DNA from: Flemingiibacterium sp045636145
GTDB taxonomy: Bacteria; Bacillota; Clostridia; Oscillospirales; CAG-272
DNA length: 24,945 nucleotides
NCBI GenBank assembly: GCA_045636145.1
Contig: JAZTWV010000027.1
Coordinates: 1 to 24,945 of the forward strand
Direction of reading: 5' to 3'
Shown here: positions 15,655 through 22,171 of the stretch, one piece after another
How positions within the stretch are numbered: position 1 is the first letter of the stretch
Layout: every line of letters begins with the position of its first letter
Made by a program: the position numbers and the translations under genes
Notes under the pieces: model-generated
Databases searched by the model: none
What the model was told of the DNA's origin: nothing
The model's input: the letters and a program-made list of their open reading frames with translations, nothing else

Positions 15655-15720
15655 AATAGGTCCCCACTTTCGACTCTGATTAAACCGGGGTTCTAAAGTG
15701 GGAACCTATTTAACTTTTTT
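15655..15720 (+). terminator. 16-bp imperfect hairpin followed by T-run
   Basis: Arms 15655-15670 and 15695-15710 are complementary apart from one position, with a 24-base loop that contains a further AACCGGGGTT palindrome. TTTTTT at 15715-15720 follows. It may terminate rightward transcription entering the restriction-modification cassette. It lies about 50 bases before the proposed cassette promoter. Confidence 0.5.
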
Positions 15721-15770
15721 GTAAGTTTAAATATTATTTTTAGAAAACACTATCTTTTTGCAAACTTTTG

Positions 15771-15779
15771 TGTTACAAT
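15771..15779 (+). promoter_or_regulatory. Extended -10 promoter for the restriction-modification cassette
   Basis: TG (15771-15772), one base, then TACAAT (15774-15779) forms an extended -10 element in AT-rich DNA. No good -35 is seen 17 bases upstream. Transcription would start near 15786, about 58 bases before the start codon at 15844. Confidence 0.45.
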
Positions 15780-15843
15780 ATAAGTGGTTAATTGTTATTC
15801 TATTGATGGCTAAATGATTGTTTGATAGCAAGGAGCAAATAAT

Positions 15844-16716
15844 ATGAGAGCATTTATAGATTACCAACTTGAAGAAAGGCGGAATTACATAACACTATCA
15901 ACAGGCGAATACTATCCAGACATCTTGGAGGATGCTTGCAGATTGTATTCTCCAGTTTTGGAGACTTTTTCTCAACTGCTGAACCGTTCCGAGAGTTCCA
16001 GTGCATTGTTTATGAATATCTCTGCCGTTCCTACTCAGTGGATGAGAATCCAGTTGTGCAGAGTGTTCAGAAAATATGTGTCTCCCGAAACTCCGGTTGA
16101 AATGCTGAAAAAGAAATCTCAGGCAAGAAAGATATGCGAGGATTTTGAAGATGGTTTCCGACCTATCCATGTAGTGCAAGCAAAATTTGATTCTCGCCCT
16201 ATGCCCGATGAGGCACTTTGTGCCGTTCTTTGGGAATATAAGGACAGAGGTAAAAAGGGTTATGATTTAACCGATAAGTTCTTTGATATGATTCAAGGAA
16301 AATTCCCCGATTTGTGTATTTGGGGACCGCGTGGAGCAGGTGCGGATGTTCAAGCAAGTTCTATTTGGAGCGATTACCCGAATCTGAGCCGACCTCTTGA
16401 CTTTGTGATTTCCTCTGATGACAAGAGAACTATTTATGCTGTAGGCTTGGCAAGATACGATGGAGACCGTGGTGGAGCTCAAGAGGATGATAGAACAGGC
16501 GGTTACAAGAACTGTGCCGATGAAGTCTTGGAGTATGTACATTCTCACGGTTTGAATACAAAGGTTATTTTCTTGAATGATGGTCCTGGTCTGCTCCTTG
16601 GTTCCATGTGGGAGGACTATTCCAGAATTGAGGAAAGGCATCCTAATGAGGTTAAGGTTATCACTCTGCGAATGATTGAGGAACGCCTCACAGAATCTTG
16701 GTTGAAAGGAGAATAG
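15844..16716 (+). CDS. Probable type II restriction endonuclease, 290 aa
   Basis: ATG 15844 has AAGGAG at 15830-15835. The protein is soluble, with no signal peptide or membrane helix. Its strongest feature is RPLDFVI (183-189), then an Arg/Asp/Gly-rich block at 202-217 (LARYDGDRGGAQEDDR). I associate that pattern with PD-(D/E)XK-like type II restriction enzymes, but a canonical (D/E)XK pair is not visible, so catalytic residues cannot be assigned with confidence. The assignment leans on context: the methyltransferase gene starts 3 bases after this stop, the classic layout of a cognate pair. The recognition sequence is unknown. Base composition is visibly more AT-rich than the surface genes and the glycosyltransferase region, fitting acquisition by transfer. 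It could alternatively be another nuclease-like or DNA-binding partner. Confidence 0.65.
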   Translation: MRAFIDYQLEERRNYITLSTGEYYPDILEDACRLYSPVLETFSQLLNRSESSSALFMNISAVPTQWMRIQLCRVFRKYVSPETPVEMLKKKSQARKICEDFEDGFRPIHVVQAKFDSRPMPDEALCAVLWEYKDRGKKGYDLTDKFFDMIQGKFPDLCIWGPRGAGADVQASSIWSDYPNLSRPLDFVISSDDKRTIYAVGLARYDGDRGGAQEDDRTGGYKNCADEVLEYVHSHGLNTKVIFLNDGPGLLLGSMWEDYSRIEERHPNEVKVITLRMIEERLTESWLKGE

Positions 16717-16719
16717 TAA

Positions 16720-17964
16720 ATGGCAACAGGTGTTCCGTCTAAGAACGCAGTCAAAAAAAGCAAAGTTCCTGTTTTTCTTACCTATGAGGGCAAGGAAGAT
16801 GTTGCCACTGTTTTATCTCAGTCTTTCAATCAGTATGAGGCACAGACACCTATAAACGGTGATGGAGACAACCGATTTTATTTTGGTGATAATCTGGATG
16901 TGCTTCTTTACCTGCTGAATAATGGGTATAAAGGAAAAATCCGTCTTGTATATATTGACCCACCTTTTGCGACCACATCCGTGTTTGTAAACAGAGACCA
17001 AGAACACGCATACAGCGATTCACTCTCTGGCGGTGAGTTCGTAGAGTTTCTGAGACGGAGATTGATTTTGATTAGAGAACTGCTTGCAGATGATGGTTCC
17101 ATCTATCTGCATCTGGACAACAAGATGGCATTTACCATGAAACTCATTATGGATGAGATTTTTGGCGAGAACAATTGCCGAGCATTTATCACTCGTAAAA
17201 AATGCAGTATCAAGAATTACACCAAGAACACATACGGTAATATTTCCGACTATATCATGTTCTATTCCAAAACGGACAAGTATGTGTGGAACAGACCTTA
17301 TGATCCGTGGGAATGCGATAAGATGATTGAACAATATCCATGTGTTGATGAGCAAGGACGAAGATATAAAAAAGTTCCTGTTCATGCTCCTGGTGTAAGA
17401 AACGGTGAAACAGGAAAAGAATGGAGAGGCAAACTGCCTCCAAAGGGTAAGCATTGGCAATATACTCCCGACAAACTGGATGAACTGGATGCTGCCGGAG
17501 AGATTTATTGGAGTCCAACAGGTAATCCAAGGCGAATGGTATTCTGCGACCCATCCAAGGGCATTCCTGTTCAAGACATTTGGATAGATTACAGAGATTC
17601 TATCAACCAAGCTCAAAAAACCACAGGATACCCTACCGAAAAGAATTTTGATATGCTTAAAATGATTGTGGAGGCATCCTCCAATGAGGGAGACCTCGTA
17701 ATGGATTGCTTTGCCGGCAGTGGTACAACCCTCGGTGCCGCCTTTGAAACAGGCAGACAATGGATTGGTGTTGATAACAGTCCCGAAAGTCTAAAAGCAA
17801 TTCTCAAGAGATTTGTATATGGACTTGAAGCACACGGCGATTATGTCAATGCTAACGACTACACACAATGCACTTTGGATTTGATAGATAAATGTGGATT
17901 CGCTGTTTATGCAAGAGAGGATGAGCATTTAACGGTTCAAAGGATTTGTAAGACAGATAAATAA
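16720..17964 (+). CDS. Beta-class site-specific DNA methyltransferase, 414 aa
   Basis: ATG 16720 follows AAGGAG at 16706-16711, inside the end of the upstream gene, so the two are cotranscribed and probably coupled. The catalytic motif IV is Asp80-Pro-Pro-Phe83 (LVYIDPPF), and the S-adenosylmethionine motif I is downstream at 331-337 (FAGSGTT). Motif IV before motif I defines the beta class of amino-methyltransferases (N6-adenine or N4-cytosine); DPPF alone does not choose between them. Between lies a target-recognition region (about 180-310) rich in basic and aromatic residues. The length suits a type II modification enzyme. It should protect host DNA from the upstream endonuclease. AT-richer codon use matches its partner. 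Confidence 0.9.
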   Translation: MATGVPSKNAVKKSKVPVFLTYEGKEDVATVLSQSFNQYEAQTPINGDGDNRFYFGDNLDVLLYLLNNGYKGKIRLVYIDPPFATTSVFVNRDQEHAYSDSLSGGEFVEFLRRRLILIRELLADDGSIYLHLDNKMAFTMKLIMDEIFGENNCRAFITRKKCSIKNYTKNTYGNISDYIMFYSKTDKYVWNRPYDPWECDKMIEQYPCVDEQGRRYKKVPVHAPGVRNGETGKEWRGKLPPKGKHWQYTPDKLDELDAAGEIYWSPTGNPRRMVFCDPSKGIPVQDIWIDYRDSINQAQKTTGYPTEKNFDMLKMIVEASSNEGDLVMDCFAGSGTTLGAAFETGRQWIGVDNSPESLKAILKRFVYGLEAHGDYVNANDYTQCTLDLIDKCGFAVYAREDEHLTVQRICKTDK

Positions 17965-18055
17965 ACTAAGGAATGGTAATGTTCAAGTTGTAGTTATGAA
18001 CCTTTTTTTAAAAAGGGGTGCATAATACCTCGCTTGCGATGAGGATATAACCGAA

Positions 18056-18087
18056 AAGCCGCCATCGGAATTGCTCCTTAGCGGCTT
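18056..18087 (+). terminator. Possible terminator of the restriction-modification cassette
   Basis: AAGCCGC (18056-18062) pairs with GCGGCTT (18081-18087) across an 18-base loop, 92 bases after the methyltransferase stop. The following bases are T-containing but not a clean T-run. The 17965-18130 gap otherwise shows only a T7/A5 run near 18003 and nothing I can name. Confidence 0.4.
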
Positions 18088-18131
18088 CGTTTATATAAAA
18101 AAGGCTCAAACTCCTTGTAAATAGGCATAAA

Positions 18132-18170
18132 AAATAACCTTAACTCTTTTTGTCAAAGTTAGGGTTATTT
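18132..18170 (-). terminator. Terminator of tRNA-Leu
   Basis: Arms 18157-18170 and 18132-18145 pair over 14 bases with one mismatch. Read on the minus strand the hairpin starts two bases after the encoded CCA and ends in a T-run, as expected for a tRNA transcript. Confidence 0.7.
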
Positions 18171-18172
18171 TT

Positions 18173-18256
18173 TGGTGCGCCTGAAAGGACTTGAACCTTC
18201 ACGTCGGGGACACCAGATCCTAAGTCTGGCGCGTCTGCCAATTCCGCCACAGGCGC
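18173..18256 (-). tRNA. tRNA-Leu, anticodon UAG
   Basis: The minus strand folds as a class II tRNA: acceptor GCGCCTG pairs with CAGGCGC, discriminator A, encoded CCA (18175-18173). The D-loop region is GGCGGAATTGGCAGACGC, and the anticodon stem CCAGA/TCTGG encloses CTTAGGA (anticodon TAG). A long variable arm (TGTCCCCGACGTG) and T-arm AAGG-TTCAAGT-CCTT follow. The long variable arm and anticodon agree on leucine, reading CUA and probably other CUN codons. Confidence 0.96.
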
Positions 18257-18284
18257 ATATTTTATGCGGAACAAGTATAGAAAT

Positions 18285-18313
18285 AGTATATCACATTTAA
18301 AAGATTTTGTCAA
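18285..18313 (-). promoter_or_regulatory. Consensus promoter of tRNA-Leu
   Basis: On the minus strand TTGACA (18313-18308) and TATACT (18290-18285) are exactly 17 bases apart. Transcription would begin near 18278, about 22 bases before the mature tRNA 5' end. Confidence 0.85.
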
Positions 18314-18317
18314 GGTC

Positions 18318-18346
18318 TTGATTTTTGCCTTGAAAAGTTGTAAAAT
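18318..18346 (+). promoter_or_regulatory. Promoter of the deacetylase/glycosyltransferase operon
   Basis: TTGATT (18318-18323) and TAAAAT (18341-18346) are 17 bases apart, back to back with the tRNA promoter. The -10 ends only 2 bases before ATG 18349, so the transcript would start at about the start codon itself. Confidence 0.5.
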
Positions 18347-18348
18347 AT

Positions 18349-19218
18349 ATGGTGAAACGTATTTTTATATTACTTATTTTAAGCTTGGCAGTGACTGCGT
18401 GCACGCTGCCTTGGTTGTATCCGCAGCTTTGCGGGCGTGAGTGCGAGGTGCTCATTCTATGCTACCATCATATTGATGATACGGGCAATGACAGCACCGC
18501 CGTGACGCAGGAAACCTTTGACTTGCAGCTTTCGCTCTTATTATCGCATGGATATAAAGCGATATCTGTTTCCGATATGATAGATTTCGTGTATGGGCGA
18601 AAAAGACTGCCTGAAAAGTGCTTCTTCGTTACTTTTGATGACGGGTACGAATCAAATCTTACGCTTGCACTGCCGGTGCTTGAAGAATACAACGTCCCGG
18701 CAACGGTGTGCATTATCGGCGCATTTGCAGGCTCGGACAGCTACAAAAATACGGCAAGACCAATGATACCCCATTTTTCTTTTGCGGATGCCAAGCGTGT
18801 ATCCGAATGCGGACTTTTCAGCTTTGGAAGCCACAGCTACGATATGCATATGTACGCCCCGTATGAGAGCGGAATCTGCCGCCCATCTGCCGTGAGGCTT
18901 GAAAATGAATCCGAAGCGGAATTTTTTGCGGCGTTTTCTGCCGACCATGAGGCTATGTGTGCTCTTATGCGCACACACCTCGGCTATGCCCCCGAGGTTT
19001 TTGCGTATCCCCACGGATTATGGGATCCTATCGCTGAGGAGATACTGAAAAACAGTGGGGTTCGAGTTACTCTTACAACATCAGCGCATACAAATATACT
19101 TCGCCGTGGGGACCGGGAGTGCCTCTATCTTATGGGACGCTATACCGTATGCGAAACCACCGATCTTGAAGCTATATTAAAATGCGGCATACATAAAAAT
19201 CAAGGAGAAACCCAATGA
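18349..19218 (+). CDS. Polysaccharide deacetylase family lipoprotein, 289 aa
   Basis: The N terminus is a lipoprotein signal, with a hydrophobic stretch ending VTAC (Cys18), so the enzyme is exported and lipid-anchored. The NodB-type deacetylase fold is shown by CYHHI (38-42), metal-binding motif TFDDG (Asp97, Asp98), a second metal motif with His162 and His167 in SHSYDMH, and FAYPHG (218-223) for the substrate groove. Such enzymes remove N- or O-acetyl groups from cell-wall glycans or exopolysaccharide; the exact substrate cannot be read. No Shine-Dalgarno sequence precedes either ATG 18349 or the adjacent GTG 18352, and the promoter -10 almost touches the start. The stop overlaps the next start (ATGA), so translation of the glycosyltransferase is coupled. 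Confidence 0.87.
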   Translation: MVKRIFILLILSLAVTACTLPWLYPQLCGRECEVLILCYHHIDDTGNDSTAVTQETFDLQLSLLLSHGYKAISVSDMIDFVYGRKRLPEKCFFVTFDDGYESNLTLALPVLEEYNVPATVCIIGAFAGSDSYKNTARPMIPHFSFADAKRVSECGLFSFGSHSYDMHMYAPYESGICRPSAVRLENESEAEFFAAFSADHEAMCALMRTHLGYAPEVFAYPHGLWDPIAEEILKNSGVRVTLTTSAHTNILRRGDRECLYLMGRYTVCETTDLEAILKCGIHKNQGETQ

Positions 19219-20348
19219 AGGTGCTTGTTTTATCTGTTACAGCAGGGCAGGGACATAATTCTACTGCCAGAGCGCTCTGCGCATATCTTGAATCCATCGG
19301 ATGTCAAGCCGAAATGCTTGATACACTTGAATATGTCAACGGCGCTTTGGGAGAGACTGTATCACGAGGATATCTGCTTGTCGCTACCAACGCAAAGCTT
19401 GCGTATAAGGGCGCATACCGCTTGGCTGAAAAGAGGAAGAAATCCAAAAGCGAAATATCTCCAACCCGTGCTACGGGAAATCTCATGAGCAAAAAGCTCA
19501 TAAAATACATAAACTCCTATGATCCCGATGTAATCATATGCACACACGTTTTTGCAGGTATAATACTTGATGTACTCAAGGAAAAAGATCAGCTCCGTGC
19601 CAAGACGGTGGGAATTGTCACCGACTTCATGTTCCACCCATATTGGGAGGAGGGCGTTAATCTCGACTATGTGGTGACGCCCAATGAGCAGATGCTTGTT
19701 CAGGCGAGAAAAAAAGGATTTGCCGATTCCCAGGTGCTTCCGTTTGGTATACCGATCCACCCGAAATTCAGTCAGAGCATATCAAAGGAGCAGGCTCGCG
19801 CGGAGCTTGGTCTTGATATAAACAAGCCAACTGTCCTTCTGATGAGCGGAAGCATGGGTTACGGAAATATAGAGGAAACCGTAAACGCACTTGACAGTGT
19901 CCCCTTTGATTTTCAGCTTATAACCGTGTGCGGCTACAACACCGAGGCTAAGGCTCGGATCGATGAGATGAAAACAAGCAAGCGCATACTTAATCTCGGA
20001 TATGTAGACTATGTGGAGAAGCTGATGGATGCATCGGACTGTATAATATCAAAGCCGGGCGGACTTACGACCTCAGAGGCACTTGTAAAGGGACTTCCCA
20101 TGATAATCGTAGACCCCGTCCCCGGACAGGAGGACCGCAACACGGAATTTCTTACAAACAACGGCGTGGCAATGGCTGTGACAAGCACAAGTCCACTTGA
20201 TGATGTAGTGTATCAGATGCTTGCAAACCCCAAACGTGTGGAGGTTATGCGGCAGGCTATCGCACTGATTGCAAAGCCAAACTCCACCAAGGATATATGC
20301 GAGTTTGTAAAGGGGCTTGTCACAGACGAAGCACAGGAGAATGAATAA
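19215..20348 (+). CDS. UgtP/MGDG-synthase-like glycosyltransferase (GT28), 377 aa
   Basis: This is a two-lobed GT-B enzyme. The N-terminal lobe carries the diagnostic AGQGH motif (10-14) of monogalactosyl- and glucosyl-diacylglycerol synthases. The C-terminal lobe has the nucleotide-sugar motif KPGGLTTSE (280-288) followed by a VDPVPGQEDRN stretch. Family members transfer glucose or galactose from a UDP-sugar to diacylglycerol at the inner membrane face, making glycolipids that serve as bulk lipids or as lipoteichoic acid anchors. The length is typical. The start overlaps the deacetylase stop by four bases, and GGAG (19203-19206) supplies a ribosome site 8 bases before the ATG. Pairing with an exported deacetylase suggests an envelope-glycan or glycolipid function. 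MurG-type activity is less likely. Confidence 0.88.
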   Translation: MKVLVLSVTAGQGHNSTARALCAYLESIGCQAEMLDTLEYVNGALGETVSRGYLLVATNAKLAYKGAYRLAEKRKKSKSEISPTRATGNLMSKKLIKYINSYDPDVIICTHVFAGIILDVLKEKDQLRAKTVGIVTDFMFHPYWEEGVNLDYVVTPNEQMLVQARKKGFADSQVLPFGIPIHPKFSQSISKEQARAELGLDINKPTVLLMSGSMGYGNIEETVNALDSVPFDFQLITVCGYNTEAKARIDEMKTSKRILNLGYVDYVEKLMDASDCIISKPGGLTTSEALVKGLPMIIVDPVPGQEDRNTEFLTNNGVAMAVTSTSPLDDVVYQMLANPKRVEVMRQAIALIAKPNSTKDICEFVKGLVTDEAQENE

Positions 20349-20359
20349 AACTTGAAATG

Positions 20360-20390
20360 AGCCGCCGCGCCTTGCGGCGGCTTTGGATTT
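20360..20390 (+). terminator. GC-rich hairpin between glycosyltransferase and radical SAM genes
   Basis: AGCCGCCGC (20360-20368) pairs perfectly with GCGGCGGCT (20374-20382) around a 5-base loop and is followed by TTGGATTT. The stem is strong but the T-tract is interrupted. The radical SAM start lies only 25 bases beyond the stem, so partial read-through is plausible. Confidence 0.65.
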
Positions 20391-20407
20391 ACCCGAAAGG
20401 AGAAAAA

Positions 20408-22015
20408 ATGCCGAGGATAACGCTTTTTGCCCTCAATTCTTCCTATACGCATACTAATCTTGCGGTGCGGTGTATCAGAAAAAGCCTTATGGCGGTGGGG
20501 TTTGACTGTGATATTATTGAGTTCAGCCTGAAGGACAAGCGCCGCCGTGTACTTGAAACATTAGTGCAGGCAGATGCCGATATTTACGGCTTTTCCGCGT
20601 ACATATGGAATATAAGCGAGCTTTACGGCTTTGCATCGGACCTTAAGAAGCTACGTCCGAAGTCGGTTATCGTGTTCGGAGGACCTGAGGTGTCATTTGA
20701 CAGCGAAGAAATACTTGCGGCGCGTCCCTATATCGACTGCATCATAAAAGGTGAGGGCGAGAGGGCGTTTTGTGAGCTTGCAAAGATGTGGGAGGGTGGG
20801 TCTGTCATTCCGCCTGTGATAGACGGCGGAATATTTGAGGATTTTCCCACTCAGGGAAGCGTATACGAGCAAGGTGAGCTTCAGAGCGGCTCCAGACTTG
20901 TATACTACGAATCCTCGCGGGGATGCCCTTTTAGGTGCGCCTACTGCCTTTCGGCACTTTCGGGAAGTGTTCGCGCCAAGGACGCCGACACAGTCCTTTC
21001 TGAGCTGCTTGAATTTGAGGATGTAGGCAACATAAAGGTGGTAAAATTTGTTGACCGCACCTTTAATTTTGACCGTGAGCGTGCCAAGGAGATATGGCGC
21101 GGTATGCTATCGGAAAAATACACGAAAAACTACCATTTCGAGATATGCGCCGAGCTTCTTGACGAGGAAAGCTTTGAGATACTGTCACGGTTTCCGAAAG
21201 GTAAGATACAGCTTGAAATAGGCGTGCAGTCCATAAACCCCGATGTATTAAGGCGAGTGTGCCGCCCATCTGACACGGATAGACTTATCGGGAACATCGA
21301 GCGCCTTTACAAAATGGGAAATATGCATATACACGCAGACCTTATTGCAGGTCTGCCCGGCGAAACGTTTGATAGCTTTTCCCATGCCTTCGATGCGCTT
21401 TATAATAAATGTCATATGCTTCAATTGGGGTTTTTGAAGCTTCTGCGCGGCTCAAAACTGCGGCGTGAGGCGGAGGATTTCGGGTGCGTGTACTCCGAGG
21501 CACCGCCCTATGCAGTGCTTTCCACCGATACACTCTCCTTTGCCGATATAGCGAGACTTCACGATATCGACGAGCTTTCGGAAAGATACGGCGGCGGTGG
21601 CTTTTCACGTGGAATGAAGCTTATTATGTCACGCACCGATTCGCCCTTTTCGGTGTTTTTGACACTTTCGGAGCGTTTTGCGGCTGACGGTCTTCGCATC
21701 GGTGAGCTGTCACAGCCGCGCGCCTATGAGAAGCTTTACGAATACTGTGCCGAGGGGGAAGATGTAAGGCTTGCAGAGTGCCTGATCCTTGATTTTCTCA
21801 CCTCGCAGAAGCTATCTCCGCCAAAAATCGGCGGTCACGAGCTTGTGAGACGCGATGATACTGCAAAGCGTGATTTTATGTGTTTTGCGGACGAGCAGGG
21901 AATAGAATACTTTGCTCCTGCCCTTGAGGTGCGCCTGGGACTCCGAAAATACGTTATCGACAGGCGGAACATGATGGCGTTTCTTTGCATCGGTGAGGGG
22001 TTTATTGAAATATAA
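20408..22015 (+). CDS. B12-binding-type radical SAM protein, 535 aa
   Basis: I take ATG 20408, which has AAGGAG 5 bases upstream. An open-frame start at 20357 would run through the terminator hairpin. Residues about 1-140 match the cobalamin-binding-type N-terminal domain (LNSSYTHTNLAVR, VFGGPEVSFD). The radical SAM core starts near 165 and carries the 4Fe-4S cysteines Cys173, Cys177 and Cys180 (GCPFRCAYC). The C-terminal third resembles the DUF4080 type found with this core in clostridia and related anaerobes. The enzyme reductively cleaves S-adenosylmethionine to start a radical reaction. Substrate and product are unknown, and cobalamin use is inferred from the fold because the DxHxxG cobalamin motif is not evident. 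A terminator follows at 22035. Confidence 0.83.
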   Translation: MPRITLFALNSSYTHTNLAVRCIRKSLMAVGFDCDIIEFSLKDKRRRVLETLVQADADIYGFSAYIWNISELYGFASDLKKLRPKSVIVFGGPEVSFDSEEILAARPYIDCIIKGEGERAFCELAKMWEGGSVIPPVIDGGIFEDFPTQGSVYEQGELQSGSRLVYYESSRGCPFRCAYCLSALSGSVRAKDADTVLSELLEFEDVGNIKVVKFVDRTFNFDRERAKEIWRGMLSEKYTKNYHFEICAELLDEESFEILSRFPKGKIQLEIGVQSINPDVLRRVCRPSDTDRLIGNIERLYKMGNMHIHADLIAGLPGETFDSFSHAFDALYNKCHMLQLGFLKLLRGSKLRREAEDFGCVYSEAPPYAVLSTDTLSFADIARLHDIDELSERYGGGGFSRGMKLIMSRTDSPFSVFLTLSERFAADGLRIGELSQPRAYEKLYEYCAEGEDVRLAECLILDFLTSQKLSPPKIGGHELVRRDDTAKRDFMCFADEQGIEYFAPALEVRLGLRKYVIDRRNMMAFLCIGEGFIEI

Positions 22016-22034
22016 CAAAAACTTTTTCGCATTA

Positions 22035-22070
22035 AAGGGGTGAAATGTTAATTTACCCCTTGCTTTTTTT
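22035..22070 (+). terminator. Intrinsic terminator of the radical SAM gene
   Basis: AAGGGGTGAA (22035-22044) pairs with TTTACCCCTT (22052-22061) over 10 pairs including one G-T, around a 7-base loop. GC and seven T (22064-22070) follow directly. It starts 20 bases after the stop. Confidence 0.85.
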
Positions 22071-22088
22071 CTCACGATATGATATAAT
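22060..22088 (+). promoter_or_regulatory. Promoter of the isomerase/acyl-CoA synthetase gene
   Basis: TTGCTT (22060-22065) lies 17 bases before TATAAT (22083-22088). The -35 overlaps the base and T-run of the preceding terminator. The leader to ATG 22172 would be about 77 bases. A second TATAAT at 22132-22137 has no matching -35. Confidence 0.6.
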
Positions 22089-22092
22089 GACA

Positions 22093-22120
22093 ATATATTT
22101 TCTTTTTTAGGAAAATATAT
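22093..22120. promoter_or_regulatory. 10-bp perfect inverted repeat, possible operator
   Basis: ATATATTTTC (22093-22102) and GAAAATATAT (22111-22120) are exact complements with an 8-base spacer. It sits just after the TATAAT at 22083-22088, covering the expected transcription start. Position and symmetry suit a repressor site or a leader hairpin; AT-richness makes chance symmetry possible. Confidence 0.4.
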
Positions 22121-22171
22121 AATTTCGCCCGTATAATATGGGTATTATTCTTCGAAAGAGAGGTAAAACAA

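Larger units (their letters stand above)
15459..15667. other. Structured element with two opposed initiator-tRNA-like fragments
   Basis: Bases 15470-15493 match the reverse complement of the anticodon/D-arm part of bacterial tRNA-fMet at 23 of 24 positions against the B. subtilis sequence I recall. Bases 15630-15652 closely match the forward strand from the anticodon stem through the variable loop into the T-arm. The two share a GGGTTAT/ATAACCC inverted core. Neither is a complete tRNA, as no acceptor stem can be assembled. The octamer GTCCCCAC stands at both edges (15459-15466 and 15660-15667). This could be a decayed foldback element or tRNA-derived debris. The tRNA comparison is from memory and needs an alignment. 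Confidence 0.5.

Noticed and set aside
15459..15667. A complete tRNA-fMet gene, or a tRNA with an intron
   Set aside because: Only two fragments in opposite orientation are present, with no acceptor stem pairing. The intervening 135 bases are too short for a group I intron.
15173..18256. Integrative element inserted at tRNA-Leu with att repeats
   Set aside because: No copy of the tRNA-Leu 3' end is found at the left side, and there is no integrase, excisionase or transposase gene.
20357..20407. Upstream start of the radical SAM protein
   Set aside because: It would begin inside a strong GC hairpin and has no ribosome site. ATG 20408 has AAGGAG at the right distance and begins the conserved sequence.
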